This document shows positions 26,259 through 38,690 of a stretch of 64,000 nucleotides of DNA, one piece after another. The notes below the pieces were generated by a model. It was not told where the DNA came from and ran no database searches. It saw only the letters and a list, made by a program, of their open reading frames with translations. Origin of the DNA: Kappaphycus alvarezii. Its lineage: Eukaryota; Rhodophyta; Florideophyceae; Gigartinales; Solieriaceae. Every line of letters starts with the position of its first letter. Position 1 is the first letter of the stretch. A program made the translations under genes and the position numbers. The stretch is from assembly GCA_002205965.3 (NCBI GenBank), contig NADL03000459.1, forward strand, positions 1,054,001-1,118,000, in the 5' to 3' direction.

Positions 26259-26669
26259 TGTAGTATCACAGCCTAAAAGGTATGACACGAGTAGCACGCA
26301 GCAAGGTTGCTGGTGGAAGTCTCCTGTAAGCCCCACAAGCCGAGCTTACAATGTCTGACACAACTACTGACCGTTGTGCTCGACGGGTTGGCTTCCCCTT
26401 ATTGCAGCAAGAACAAGTGTTTACTTCTTCTGTCTGATGGCTGATGATTCTTGTCTTGGACTTGCTCCGCTACTCGGTACGCGAACCCTTATATAGACTT
26501 TTTTGTAGCCCGTATGCACTGTATTTGGAAGTACAGTACAGTGCAGTGTAGAACTAGTCCACCACAAAAATTAAATCTAATGGCTACAGTAGCATTTGGT
26601 ACTAGATTAATATCATAAAATATCTGCGCATTCCTTCTGAGCTGTCACAGGTGCTGCGCTGGCACAGCA
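26259..26669 (-). repeat. 5' LTR of minus-strand copia
   Basis: Right copy of the 411-bp LTR, pairing with 21072-21482. It should carry the promoter for the element, transcribed leftwards. Confidence 0.9.
26486..26498 (-). promoter_or_regulatory. TATA-like box in the 5' LTR
   Basis: The minus strand reads GTCTATATAAGGG about 170 bases inside the LTR, in the direction of gag-pol transcription. The same sequence is kept in the other LTR at 21299-21311. Confidence 0.6.
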
Positions 26670-27334
26670 AGTGCCAGAGCAGCCTCTGTGACAGGTCAGC
26701 AAGAGTGTGTTGCGGCAGTTCTGGGCGGCCGTCCGTAAGTGAGGTTGTTGAGGGGAGCTAAAGGTGCATGGCTGCTGCGATCTTGCCACTTTGACCACAC
26801 TTCACGCACTGTGGCGCCCATATGACGCCGCTGGAGGGCGTTTTGGGGACTACAGTAGCTGCTGATTCTAAATATTTTATTCGAGGAAATTTATTTGAAT
26901 ATTCTTCTTTCTCCCCCGTCGGCGCATACACATTCCCTCACTCCTTCGCGCGTACAAAAAAGACTTCAATAAAGTGCTCAGATATTTTGTGAGATTAAAG
27001 TCTAGTACAAAGTGCTACTGGAGCCTCTAGATTTAATTTTTATGGTGGCCTCACTTTACACTGCGCTGTATTGTACTTTTACCTAAAGTGCAGAGGGTCC
27101 ATGTAAAGTCTATATCCCTAATGTTCGCTTTGATGGATATTTCAATCAGAATCGAAATTTGCTTATTTGAAGCTGTGCCCCCTTGATGTTAATGTATAGA
27201 TCCGCAGAGCTGATTTGAAGGGCATGTTTGAGCCCATTTTTTCTTCTTTCAGATGAATGGATCATAGATCTGGTCATTTAACTGTGAAGAGACGGTCCTT
27301 TGGAGTACTCTGATTATTTAATCGTCAAAATCCG
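26670..27334. other. Intergenic, nothing recognised
   Basis: Short stretch right of the copia 5' LTR. No gene or clear repeat seen. Confidence 0.4.
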
Positions 27335-27461
27335 TTGGGTGGTTCGCGAGATGCCCGCGCAGCCTCCACCTCAACCACACCCCTGTATATTACCGATCTG
27401 ATGGAAAACGTACCACCAAACCACGCATTGGAGACTTGTACGCCACTTACCCATCAATCCA

Positions 27462-28148
27462 TTGAGAACGTCCAAACATTTGGCCATTTGGAGGACCCTA
27501 CGCCCTCTCCAACTCACCCCGCAGCAGCTGCGTCTCCAACTACTCCCGGCAGCCAAACATCCAACTCCATCCGCCGCGATAGCGCTTCCAGTTTCCCCTG
27601 TTGCGATAACACCTTCAATATCGTCCGCTTTGGCAGCGCCAGACCCGCGATGCGCCAACAGACTATCCGTCAGTACATCCCAACAGCACACTTCTGTACA
27701 AAATCCCGCTGACTACCCTTTACACCGTCCAATACAAACAGTTCCGCGACAAGCCCCCTCTGGGGCACCGGGGACCGATTATCCCAAGACTTCTCCTTCA
27801 GCTAGGCCTCAGCGAGGTGATAGAATAAATGCAACGCGTGGCAGGGGGAGAGGAAGAGGGCGAGGTCGAAGAAATACCAATGCCGCATCTTCTGCAGGAG
27901 TCTGCAGATCTACTCTGGGTACAGGAAGGGGCAGGGGAAGGGGCATGGAAAGGGGAAGGAGAAGGTCACCACGTGATTTGAGTAAGGAAGAGGATCCTAG
28001 CAAGGGATGGATAATGGGAGATGCGCAGTGCAAGAATATTCAGATTGAGAATGTTTTCATCAACAGCGCCATAGAAAATAGAGCAAGAGCATTCTGTGCA
28101 AATGCTATCAAGAACTTGGAGGTTGAAAGCAGCGTAAGAGGAATATAG
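27462..28148 (+). CDS. Hypothetical basic RG-rich protein
   Basis: The 228-codon frame starts with a Pro/Ala/Ser-rich N-terminal half and then carries two arginine-glycine clusters (TRGRGRGRGRGRR at about residues 125-137 and TGRGRGRGMERGRRR at about 153-168), followed by about 60 residues with mixed composition (QIENVFINSAIENRARAF). RG/RGG clusters commonly bind RNA or are arginine-methylated; that is inference from composition only. An overlapping frame at 27335-27712 has similar bias, so the true start is unsure. It lies next to a Harbinger-like fragment on the other strand and may belong to that element rather than to the host. Confidence 0.35.
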   Translation: MRTSKHLAIWRTLRPLQLTPQQLRLQLLPAAKHPTPSAAIALPVSPVAITPSISSALAAPDPRCANRLSVSTSQQHTSVQNPADYPLHRPIQTVPRQAPSGAPGTDYPKTSPSARPQRGDRINATRGRGRGRGRGRRNTNAASSAGVCRSTLGTGRGRGRGMERGRRRSPRDLSKEEDPSKGWIMGDAQCKNIQIENVFINSAIENRARAFCANAIKNLEVESSVRGI

Positions 28149-28412
28149 CCGACAAGGGCGAGTGTTGTGGTTTTGCTTTTGGATGGTGTTGTGCAACAGT
28201 TGGCTCACCGGCTGAATGAGTACTTTAGACATGAACGTCTGGAGCGTTCACAAGTAAAAATTTCGGATATGTATGCTTACGTTCCGATTCTTCTTCTGTC
28301 GCATGCAAAGCGACTGGAATTTGAAAGACCCATACAGCTTAGCTTGTAGGCCAGTTGGGTCAATCTCATCATCACTGGAGATTCTTCCTGGAGACTTAGA
28401 ATCTTGTCTTTT

Positions 28413-28685
28413 TCAATTGAATTCGACGTACGGCTCGTAAAAGGCATCTACTAAACGGCGATTGAACTCCGCAATGAGACTCTCAAATGAGGAGGTCTTC
28501 ATGCTGAACATCTTGCCCATAAAGTCCAGCGGGCCGCCATGTTTAGGAACGCAGAGAGTCATAACAAGGACATCTTTCGGCGAATTTCTACTCTTGCGCT
28601 CCCTCCCACAACAAAACTGTTGCTCTATGAATGCTTGAAATCGTTTCAATATTGCCTCAAATTTATGGGGATCGAAATTTGTCAT
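28413..28685 (-). pseudogene. PIF/Harbinger-like transposase N-terminal fragment
   Basis: The frame reads MTNFDPHKFEAILKRF, then MTLCVPKHGGPLDFMGKMF and SFESLIAEF. This wording matches the region before the catalytic core of DDE_Tnp_4 transposases common in oomycetes and algae, where a VLKHGG-x-WDFLA segment is typical. The catalytic D-D-E part is absent: the frame ends after 90 residues and no continuation was found. It is a truncated remnant. Confidence 0.45.
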
Positions 28686-28689
28686 TTCG

Positions 28690-29399
28690 ATGATGTAATT
28701 TGCGATGGTGTAATTTGCGAGGAATGTTCGTGAAAGTAGTCGAAAATGGGCAAGAGTTTTTTTGCCATCTATATCCTCTCGGACTGGGAGGGATTTTTCA
28801 TTTTGTAAAGAATGCTATCGTTCCACTTCTTGACCAGCGAAGTGGTGAAGGGCTCTGGATGCTTGGGATACGGAGAACTATATTGGTGTGGGCAAGGTAG
28901 GGTTGCTGGATTGGTAGTTAACATTGTCCTTTCTTGCCCTTGCTGGGTTAGGGGGGCATTTTGTAGTACATGGTTTTCAGTTTCGGAGCGATTTGTTCCG
29001 CTGTGAAATTGGGGTAATCGTAATACTCTGCTATTTGCAAAACTAGCGCCCCTTCTAGTAATTCTCTCGACTTTTTAGTGTAAAATTTGTCTCATTCTAC
29101 TTTGTGCTGTATACCCAGAGAACTCAAAATTCTCTCGCATAAAAATCATACTCTTTCTTATTATTCTAAAATTGTGGTTTTACCACGCACTTTCTAATTT
29201 TCCATCTCTAATAAGTGCTCCTGCGAGCGTTATTTGTGCAGGTGATCTATTGTATTCAATTTGCGACGTTTTGTCACCATTATTGGCAAAAGAAGAGTCC
29301 CCGTAGTCCTTTAACCTCATGATATTTAATTATAGCTTATATTTATTGAGAGGCATTGATTTTTATTCCTTCACATCCCGAACGATGTTGTTGATGCCA
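28690..29399. other. Intergenic, nothing recognised
   Basis: No gene or repeat could be supported. T-rich sequence separates the Harbinger-like fragment from the copia remnant. Confidence 0.4.
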
Positions 29400-32300
29400 C
29401 TCATGCTAGTCTTAGAGAATAAGCTTTCGGTCACATGAGATAGCCGTGTTGATTCCGCAGCATATTTCTGGCCTCGTATTTGTAAGCCGAATCAACTTTT
29501 GTCTCAAGGACTTAAAACTAGAGAAATCTCCATTGGACAGTATATTTAGATTCCTTGCGTACTTATGTTGACTGATTTTGAAGCCCGAATCCATCTTTTT
29601 GCCTCTCACCCCAGCGAATATATGATCATTTTACTTTCTCTCTCTGGATCAGAACTTTTGTAGCGTTTCTCAGAAAATTTCCAAAACTTACTATACGCAT
29701 GCCAATGTGAATCACCTTCAAGATGATTCATTGCACTGTATGAAGTTCATACAGGTCCGATCATTTCTATTAGCCCAAAACTTTCGTTATTGGTAGACAC
29801 GGAAAGATCACCAGTGGTCGCCTTCATTGCCAAGTATTTTCTTAGGTTGAGACCAATAGTCCGGTTCCCGTAGTTCCCGAACTCTGCAAGTACGTACAAA
29901 GCCTTAACCAACTCAATTAAGTATGCAACGGATAGTTTCAGCTCCTTCGCAGGGTTCAGATAAACCTTCCTCAAAAGGTTTTTCTTAGATTGTAAGTTCG
30001 CTTGACTCACGTCCTGCGACCAAATATCCAATACAAGTAACGCTGCAATAGCTACCAGAGTTCTAGTCTATATTTGCCTTATATTGGTAGCATCGCGGAC
30101 TAAAAATCTTTAGTCTCCGACATTTTAACCTTGAACCACAAATCTAGCCTTCGGGTAGCCCTCCTCAGTGTCTAAATTCTTTACAGGGAGTACGAATCTC
30201 CCAGCAAACTTTTATACGTATGAATTTATATCCTTTTTCAGTACCCTCTTTCAAGTTTAGTTGTTTATCAAACCATGCAATTCTCTATCTTTGGCCTCCT
30301 TAAAGAAAAGAGAGTGACATCCTACGTTTTTAGGATGAGGGACTTCCGTAATATGATTTCAATAAATTTCCCAGAGGATTCCTCGAAATTAAGACTTTAA
30401 CAGGACCCTGAGTGCTAAAATCTGACTTATCGCGATTTATTAATACTTTCGTAACTTCAATACGAAAAGTCTAGTAAGTCCTCTTCCGCTTGTATGGTAT
30501 AGAGTTTTCGGGATATACTAGTACTTTCTGACCTACTGGAGGCTCGTTCTTAGAGGAATTTAGTGCCTGAAAATTCATCGCTGTTTAGACTCTCAACTCT
30601 GATGTGACCGTTTCCTTTTCTGCCCCCGCCATCTGTAGATCTCTTATTCGCTCAGCTTGGTTTGGCAGCTCGCTGTTGATGGCCGGGAAATTTGGTATGG
30701 TATCGAATCCAGGGAGGGACGGAACTAAATCCTCTAGGTTCATTTTGTAGTTCATTGATTTTGTTTCAATCCTTAGGGATAATTCAGGTTCAACCGTTAG
30801 CTCTAAATATCTGATTTTCTGGTACATGCGGCGAAGATGACTATGAAAAATGCTCTCCAGGGCCAATATAATTACGACTATCGACACCTGATCAGGAAAT
30901 TTAAATTCGGCTTTCTTTCGTGAGCTCCTTTCATGCTTTCGATACTAATTGAGTTTTCTGATAAACTTGCATACAATCGGAGAGACCAGTGTAATTCTCG
31001 TCCAAAAGTCGAGGAAAGCTTCCAGACTGTCTGTATTGACAGGCTGTGTAGAAACATTGCAATCCGTAGATGCGTTTTTGTTTTAACTACATGCTGTACG
31101 GGCAGAATGTCGAGATATATGACATCCAGGGAAATCTCTCGGATAAATATTGTACCACTCCGTATGGTGAACTGGAAATATCTCGGCCTTGGCTCAGAGC
31201 GTTGACTAATTTTGCACGAATCGCTAATTTTCTCTACCAGTTTGCGAATCTTTGGCGTTGATAGCTCTAGCTTGGGCCTAGGTATCAGATGAAACAATTA
31301 TTTCGCCAAAGGGTGCGCCGCCTTAGATGCATCTTCCCATCAGTACTTCACTGAAAATCCATTAGATGTACAAGTGACATCTGTTCTGCGTAATTTGCAT
31401 TTTCCAAATTACTGATTTCGGCATAAAAAGGTTATGGACGTCATCTATAATCACTTTATGAGATTGCAGTATCTGTAGGCCAACAATTTCACGCTTATGC
31501 CCACATATTACCTACAATATCTTGCCGATATTCCGTCAGTAACCGTTACAAGGGTTTCAACTGTAGTAAAACCTCAGTGAGACTTGTACAATGTACCCAG
31601 ATAGCAGTATAAAGCACAAGATCATACCACTTTGTGCCAGGCCAATTACATGAAACCATCGTGGCTATCTCTCTTGGGTATCGACACATTTTGCACCTCA
31701 TCAATCATAAATTACTTTATGACTTCTTATCAACTGGAACAATGTAACTCTGCCATCATTTTTAGTGTTTTCAGTCTCACCAATAGGGTCTATTTTCTAT
31801 AGTACCTTTTCATTCAGTACTTTTTGCATACCACTCACCTCTGCTGTCGTTGAGTACCTTTCCCATATAAACCCTACTGTGAATCTCTACCCTGGTTGTC
31901 GGAAGCATCAACTTTAAGTTCGACCATCAATTACGTTTTGTGCGCTCAACACCCCACAAATAAGAAATAGTATATATACATCGACTACGTCCTCTCTGTT
32001 ACATATTTTACCACCATCTTGGATTCACATTCGAATTGGCATTCTACTGATGGCTCCGAACAAAGCTTCTCCAAATTTGAAGTACATGTTATGTGGCTTG
32101 TGTTTCAATCTGATTTTAACTGACTTATAGTAGGCCATAGACTGAGCCTTTCCAATAGCTGACTTCTGATCTTGAGTGTTGATACACATTACGTATAGTT
32201 TTTCCACCGGTTTGTTCATTCATATTTCATTGGAGTTGAGGTTCAGAATCTCATGAACAATACTTTTTATTCTGAGGCCTCAAGACATTTCTAATTCCTT

Positions 32301-33400
32301 TTCATTTTGCCTGTAAACAGTCGTAAAATAACTTCTCAACAAGTGCAGTCACTTGAATCTTTCATTTGCTATGATTTAGGAGTACTTCAGACTATTCGAC
32401 TATTCGTTCCCAAAAATTTTCAAGCGCATTTGACAGAGAAGTTTCCAAAGATTAAGAATGGTGGAGGCGTGAGAAACATTGCTCTTGTATTTCAGTAGAA
32501 ACATCAGACACGTCATGCTGCTTAAATTCATCACTAAGATAGTGAGATTCATTACAACTATCCACTACGTCGCAGAAGAAATATTCGGCGGATTAGGACA
32601 CGACAGAAATGAGCTGACTAAAAAGGGAATGATATGAGAAATTAACTGCGTTTGCTGGATTACACGCATGTTTGGCCCAAGAGCACTCAGTTACTGCGGG
32701 CTGAAGATACTCTACCTTGTGAATCCCAGATCTTTCGTGTTCTGTGGCCTGAGATGTAAGTCTTGATATCTCCTCATGGAACCTTTCGATTGCTTGACTT
32801 ACAGTACAGTCCGGTGTAAGAAAATGACTGACTGCGAGACTTAGGAGTAGGTGGCTATACAGTTTTGCGAGGAACCGAATTTTACTCTTCGTGTAAAACT
32901 TTGATGTGCTAACGTAAGTCTTAGAGCCTTCCCTCCATGTTTTGGTCGTATAAAAGCTTGGCGCTATTGGTGGAGAGTTGGTGTAGGTATGTACTCGAGG
33001 GGTTTATTTGGCGTCAAAGAATAGTCTATGCAAGCGTATATACATCCCCAGAGATATTCATTCCAACATTCGCATAGAGAACCAGGGAATTTATTGATTT
33101 CGTCCCTGAATCTCTTAGATGTACCATGGGACATTTTGACCTCAGACAGGCGACCTAAGCTCGTGGAGCTACCGCTTAATACCCCTTGATCGTATGGACT
33201 ATCTGCATACCGTGAGATTACTACGGATAAATGGGATTTGATGAATCTTAAGGCCGTTAAAAGGTCTCTGTTGGAATATATAGTAGACGATACCGTTTTA
33301 ATGAATGTTTTAGACTCATAGGATACTATATTGATCCCTTCAATCACTAGAAATCTCAGAAACTTGCGTCTTTAGGTATTATTAGAGAGCATCGACGATC
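29400..33400 (-). pseudogene. Decayed copia element (gag to RT)
   Basis: Fragments in correct order on the minus strand match the 56-63 kb copia. Gag is at 33347-32964 (FRDEINKFPGSLCECWNEY against FRDENKKFSGSLAECWNEL). The protease is near 32180-32030 (QDQKSAIGKAQSMAYY). Integrase is at 31297-30585 (DVIYLDILPVQHVV; LVPSLPGFDTIPNFPAINSE). RT is at 30031-29747 (DIWSQDVSQANLQSKKNLLRK) and 29609-29412 (RPEICCGINTA). The protease DTGA is lost (NTQD). Stops and frameshifts are everywhere and no LTR pair was recognised, so this is a much older copy of the same lineage as the plus-strand element. Confidence 0.85.
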
Positions 33401-35269
33401 CAAAAAGTATTGTAGACGGGTAGTCTGCAGTATTGAGACCCCTGCGTTCAGAAACGTGAAGGGTGGTGTCTGTCTCATAGTCACGAACAAGCTCCGCGAA
33501 TCGTCGACGTACATCATTAAAATGGAAAATACTTTGTCTAAACAACATTTAGCTCTGAATTAGGGATGGTCACTTTGAATTACCCCTTTTTGTGTTTTCT
33601 TTTGTTCGTTTTGTCCCCTTTTTTCCTTTTGTTCCGGGAGCATTTCGCATTTTTTGTAGTATAAGTCTGCCTTCTAGCCTATATTTTTGAGGGCTTTCAA
33701 GTGCACTGTACTGAAGTTTTGGGACTTTTTGATTTTCCAAAATTTCCAATCAAATGCAAATGACTTATTTTTTCTTGAAATCTGAATTTCAAGTTACTGT
33801 ACTAGATCCCTGTGTACAAGAATTCTTACAAAACTGCCTATCCGCCTGCTAAGGCCTGTGCTCTAAGGCCTTTGGTCTTTTCCATTAAGGTGACGCTGTG
33901 GTGAAGCTGCAAGCGAGATTGGCTCTCAAAGGTTACCGAGCCAGTTTTACAGATCGGCTGGTTCTTTTTGATCTTGCGACGAGTGATGTGCTTGCGTATA
34001 AGGAGATGGTGGACGAAAGTATTTCGGTTGTTGTTAGTCACGTTGGACAGCTTGCAATAGCGCTTGTCTTGTGGACCCCGGTTAGTTGTCCTGTTAGTAA
34101 ACCGTTCTCAATCTGCGATCCGGCTTACGACAATGAAGGATTGGCGGTCGCGTTTGATTCTATGTCAATTCCCTTGTAAACACTTTAGGTGTCATATGTG
34201 ACACAAGAGTCAAACAGGGTAGCTCCTGAACGGCCAGCAGGACAAATTTGACTATCAGTACTTTCCGAGTACCACTTAGCACTTATAAAGCTTCAAAATC
34301 CTTCTCGAAAACATTCCAATTGGTCGTTTGCAATGATTCCGTAAACGTTTTGGTCGATGATTCCACAATTGTCGAGAACTCTTTGGAAGTCAGGTAATTA
34401 CTGCCTCCAATTGGCGGATTTTGATTGGTCAGAGAAATCATGGCTGCAGTCTGATTGGTAACTGACGAGACACTTGGAATTTAGAGGGCTCGAGGAGATT
34501 TCGATGCGCTCTGAGGATCGAATTCTGTATTAATCGAGTGGTTGACAGTACGCAACCACCTCGTCAGCGAGTTTTTTGGCCTATATAAGGCAATTGCTTG
34601 AGCAAGTCTGGATCTAGAAGAGATGAGACCCGGGCCTGGTACAATAAGAGGTACTGCGGCGCTTTCAATGCGATTTTCAGATAGTAAAAAGCGTTCAAAG
34701 AATATGTTAGTGGATCATATGGTTAATATTTGAAGGCTTATACGTAACTTTAAACAACGCTGTAAACTGAAATCGATAGGATTTGCCTCACTGAATAATA
34801 CGAAAACTTATTTTAGAAAGAACTGAAACCACAGATAAATTATCACTGTCGTGAAATTCAGTGTCCAAAAGAAGCAGAGGGCCGCTTTCAAGGGACTCCG
34901 AAAAACACATGAAGGGTTTGTTTTTACTAGGTGGGTGGCGTTGATAAAAATTGTTGAGTTCGGCCTTCTCTTTACCAATTCAGGCGCGGAAGCTCCATCA
35001 CTTAAATAAAAATCCAGCGCCGTACTCGAACTCTAGCATGCGCGGTAGTTTGTGCCTATTACAGCAAATATATGTACAGTATCCATAAATATCTACAGTA
35101 GTAAGTATCCATAAATTATATGGCTTAGACCAAACTAAACATAGAATATCAATAGAATATGTACTGTGTAGGTGGAGTAGAACTACAACCCCATAAATTG
35201 GTGAAGGGGCGAGGAATATAGTGAGCTAAAACGCATATGCAAATCGTGTTTCCTATATTTTTGAAATCA
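33401..35269. other. Intergenic, one unassigned ORF
   Basis: A 93-codon plus-strand frame at 33898-34179 has no recognised motif. The rest is AT-rich or T-rich. A TATA-like sequence (CTATATAAGG, about 34582-34591) lies in GC-moderate DNA, but no gene follows that I can identify. Confidence 0.4.
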
Positions 35270-38200
35270 TCTGCTGTATTCTGAATGTTTCGGGATCCAG
35301 AATACCTCCGCGATTAACAACGCTCATGGCCTTATCGTAACATATGTAGTTTCATTAAAAATCTTTTCTACAACTTTTTCTTGATATCAGTAACTTATTC
35401 GAATACGCTACAAGAGTCAGTACAGAACTTCATCGGTATATTTCTTCCAAATACGTTTTGTACAGCAAGACTTATTGTTGACGACAATTGAAATTTACTG
35501 TAAACTACGAATAGCTCCGCTGCGGTAACAACTATCTTTAGTACTCGCAAATTAAAGTAACGGTAGTGCAATATGTTATCATTTCCTTCACCATCCATTT
35601 CAATGGCGAAATATCCGTAATGAGAGGTAGGATATTTTTTGCAAAACCTGGATCAAAAATTGGGCCAATTCAATAAAAGAAGAATCCCAGGGTAAATAGC
35701 TAATTCCTGATTGGTAATTTTACTTACATGGTTTTTTCACCTTGTTCAGTTCCTCAGCTTCTTTTCTGTCGGTTTCAGTTGCTTCAGGTAGTTTGCAGAA
35801 GGCTTATGAGTAATCAGGACAGAATAAAGCAACAATTTATGCTATATGGTAAGGCTCGGTCACCTGCTGTCCTTTGGTAAACTTAATTTGTGTAGTAGGT
35901 CAGCTTGTCGATATACTATCGTTTAGAAATGACAATGTTGTTTCGGCCATGGCGTGCGGTTGATTCGTTGAATTTAACGGCGTTCTTTGGGGAAAAAAGT
36001 TCCATTTCTTTATAGCCGAAGAGCTTATTCAGTATCTCCTCTAGTTCAATGAACTTTTTATTCCATAAATAAACTGTGTCATCTGTTTCGAGGCATTCCA
36101 GATCCCTCGGAGGATTATCTTCCTGCTTTAAAATCACCACGAAACCTATGGAATAAGGAGAGCAAGAGTACATAGAAGGACTCAGGTTGAGATTGTCGCA
36201 GTGTGGGACTGGCCACGTTCTACACATATTCACGAAGCGCACGCATTGCGATAGAGCCCAGAAAGGCTCACTGACAGTCACGGCCAAGGATAGAACAACG
36301 CATTCAGATACTGAAGACTGGTAGCTCGGCCAAGATTTAATACTTGGTCGAGGGTAGAAGGGCAGGATTAGAGGTGGTAGTAGTTGGTGCGAGTGGGCTT
36401 TGAAACCCGAGAGGAAAGAGTTTACTACCAAAGGCTCTAATTCTGGGGACGACTCGCCTTACCGGGAGCGTCCAGAGGAAAACTACGCGGATAACTATTA
36501 TACCAACCTATTCTGCACTATCTTACACTAAGGTTGTTTAGTCGAGGGGCTGAAAAGAGGACAAAACGTGGCCATATAAAGGGGTTATCCGTTTGTGCCC
36601 CACTTCCTGCGCGAGATCAAACCAGTAAGGCGCCCTATTGGCCAAGCACAATAAGAAAATTGTTAGTGGCCGGCAGAGGTAGATAAATGTCGGCTCAAGA
36701 TTGGCCCAAACGAATCTCCCCATTTCTCACTCTTTTAACCTCTACGACTGGTCTCTTTCATTATTTGTTTCACTTCGCTCGGCGCCCGGGCCATTCTGGG
36801 CTCGGAAGCCGAGGCAGCAAGTCCAGGTGGGTCGTATGGATCGCACGTCCTCGCTCCGGATCCCTCCTGGTGTCGATTTTGGTTTTTTCCGCTCTGCAGA
36901 GAGTTCCATCCTTCGCCCCCGCCGCACATTGGGTCGATCTGAGAATGGCTTGTAAGGAAGGTCTTCCTCCTCGATCAGGCTCAGCAATTCCAAGCGTACC
37001 CTGCCGCACTCAACCAGTGCTGTCTTTGACACAGCAAGCGAAGGGTCCCAGTTGTTGCTGTCGTACTGGTGTTACTCAAGACCGCTCACTTTGGGAATTC
37101 GTCGCTGTCGTCGTCGCTTTCTGTAAGCACATTGCTTACAAGGGGAGTTTTTCAACCCATTGATTTCCCGGCTTGCCGAAATTTCAATGGCCGAATTTTC
37201 TTCCGTCCCCTCTTCTGGAGTAGGCAATGATCAAGCCCTTGTCGGGTTGTGTCTGTTTATCAAGCCCAGCTAAATCTTTAAATTAAGGTCCCAGTCCCCC
37301 CCTTAAATATTGTTTTAGCTGACAGTAAATAAATACTGTAAAGTGTTAGCTGTCTACGATGTTTACAAATAGGGGGTCCGTTTGTCCTTGCTGGTGGGTA
37401 ACACGGGTGGGCCGAGTGGGTCGGAGGTCCATTCCGGTAGCGAGCAAAGTGCGGACCTGTGATTGGGCGCCATAATATCCTGAAAAGAAACGATAAAGTA
37501 GGCTATTTTCCACCCTCCCGAAAATAAAGAAATTTAAGGGGTGGCCGCGCCCATCACACTACAGAGATCGTAGGTGCGGTACTGTTGGTACGTGTGTAAC
37601 TAGTGATTATAAGCCGCACGTAAACCCTCCAGGGGGCGTCTTGCCTTGGATAAAACACCATTCGGAAAATTCAGTATCTTAAGCAGATTGACAAACACTT
37701 GGCGTTTTAAACCTTATGTATGCTCGCGGAGTATCGCTTGATTTGACCCTCACCGAATTTTCACAGTCCGCTATTGAATAGAGGCATTGGAATGAAATCG
37801 GAAGTATGTAAGCACGCGTCAAGAAACAGTGCCAGTCATGGAAACCTTGCACCTTGAGTCTTGATTTTTCAAAAGCGAATGATATTCTCTCGTGCTTAAC
37901 GCGGTCGAATAATCTGGAACCTTAAATTACGAGTCCTTCAGCTTTACTCTTGTCTCAAATTGAGAAGACGGGACGTTCAAATAAAACATCAATTTATTTT
38001 TGACAAGAGGCAGCATATTTCAGGTTTCCATGTGACTAGTAAATTCGGATTGAACTAAAGACTGTTGGATGTTTGGTAGAGAACCTTCCAGCACTGTGAA
38101 AAAAGGTGCAAAAATTGTATTCAATATCAAATATGCTTTTAAATTTTGCATAATGCGACAGCATGTTGCATTTCGAATCATCCTCCGATTAGCTGTAAAC

Positions 38201-38690
38201 ATCATTGCAACCGGAGTATTTTGGTCCATTTCTAGTTTCTTAAGACTAAGAGGATTGTCAGATATTAATCTGTTCAGTAATGTGCTTAAAATGCTTCGAA
38301 AATTCATATGACCGGAGGGAGGTGGTAGTAGGACGGTGCATGCTTCCCTTTGCATTTCGATTAAAGTATATATATGGACCTTCCCAGAGATTTTCCCCAG
38401 GGCTATAAAAGAGCACATATGGGTCAGTTGGGGAGAATTTCATATCGTAATTGTCCGGTCTATTACGAGTTTGCACTTCTGAATTCATTTCACGACCGGC
38501 AAAGTGCTTCCATATCTCTTGAGCGGCCTTGTGGACCGCAACTCTACGTAATCATTGATGCAAATGCCAATAACATCTTTTACTGCTTTGTAATCCAGTA
38601 CAACGCAGAAAGGCGACATGCTACGGTCGAGGATGCTGATAAACTTCTGTAAGAGCTTAAGAATGCGCAGCAGGCTGCTGAAGCAAGGGA
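35270..38690 (-). pseudogene. Decayed copia element split by a repeat insertion
   Basis: Three blocks in copia order run down the minus strand. The integrase tail is at about 38490-38300 (VLFYSPGENLWEGPYIYF, compare VLFYREKLKAWEGPYEVV in the 21-26 kb element). RT palm sequence is at about 36150-35940 (ETDDTVYLWNKKFIELEE, in place of YVDD). An RNase H piece is at 35598-35395 (RVLKIVVTAAELFVVYSKF; TDSCSVFE). The interval between integrase and RT is interrupted by dispersed repeat copy C (36690-37300, opposite orientation). All frames are broken. That the pieces are one element is inference from order and orientation. Confidence 0.6.
36690..37300 (+). repeat. Dispersed repeat family, copy C
   Basis: GC-rich block that matches copy A in the opposite orientation: a shared GTACCCTGCCGCACTCAA, a CGTCG-rich stretch, the TGTAAGC/GCTTACA hairpin (about 37121-37140), GGGGAGTTTTTCAACCC, and a related TTTTCTTCCG tail. 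More diverged than A and B. The 158-codon frame inside it (36687-37163) probably just reflects base composition. Confidence 0.6.

Larger units (their letters stand above)
21072..26669 (-). mobile_element. Ty1/copia LTR retrotransposon, nearly complete
   Basis: A pair of 411-bp direct repeats (21072-21482 and 26259-26669) brackets a gag-pol reading frame on the minus strand. The LTRs begin TG and end CA and show about ten differences by eye, so the insertion is fairly young. Flanking 5-mers are aatgc (left) and agtgc (right), consistent with a mutated target-site duplication. A TATA-like GTCTATATAAGGG lies in each LTR in the direction of transcription. No primer-binding site of the usual initiator-Met type was evident after the 5' LTR. 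Domain order (gag, protease, integrase, RT, RNase H) is the Ty1/copia order. Confidence 0.9.

Noticed and set aside
36687..37163. 158-codon plus frame in GC-rich DNA
   Set aside because: It lies within repeat copy C and the other copies do not keep the frame.
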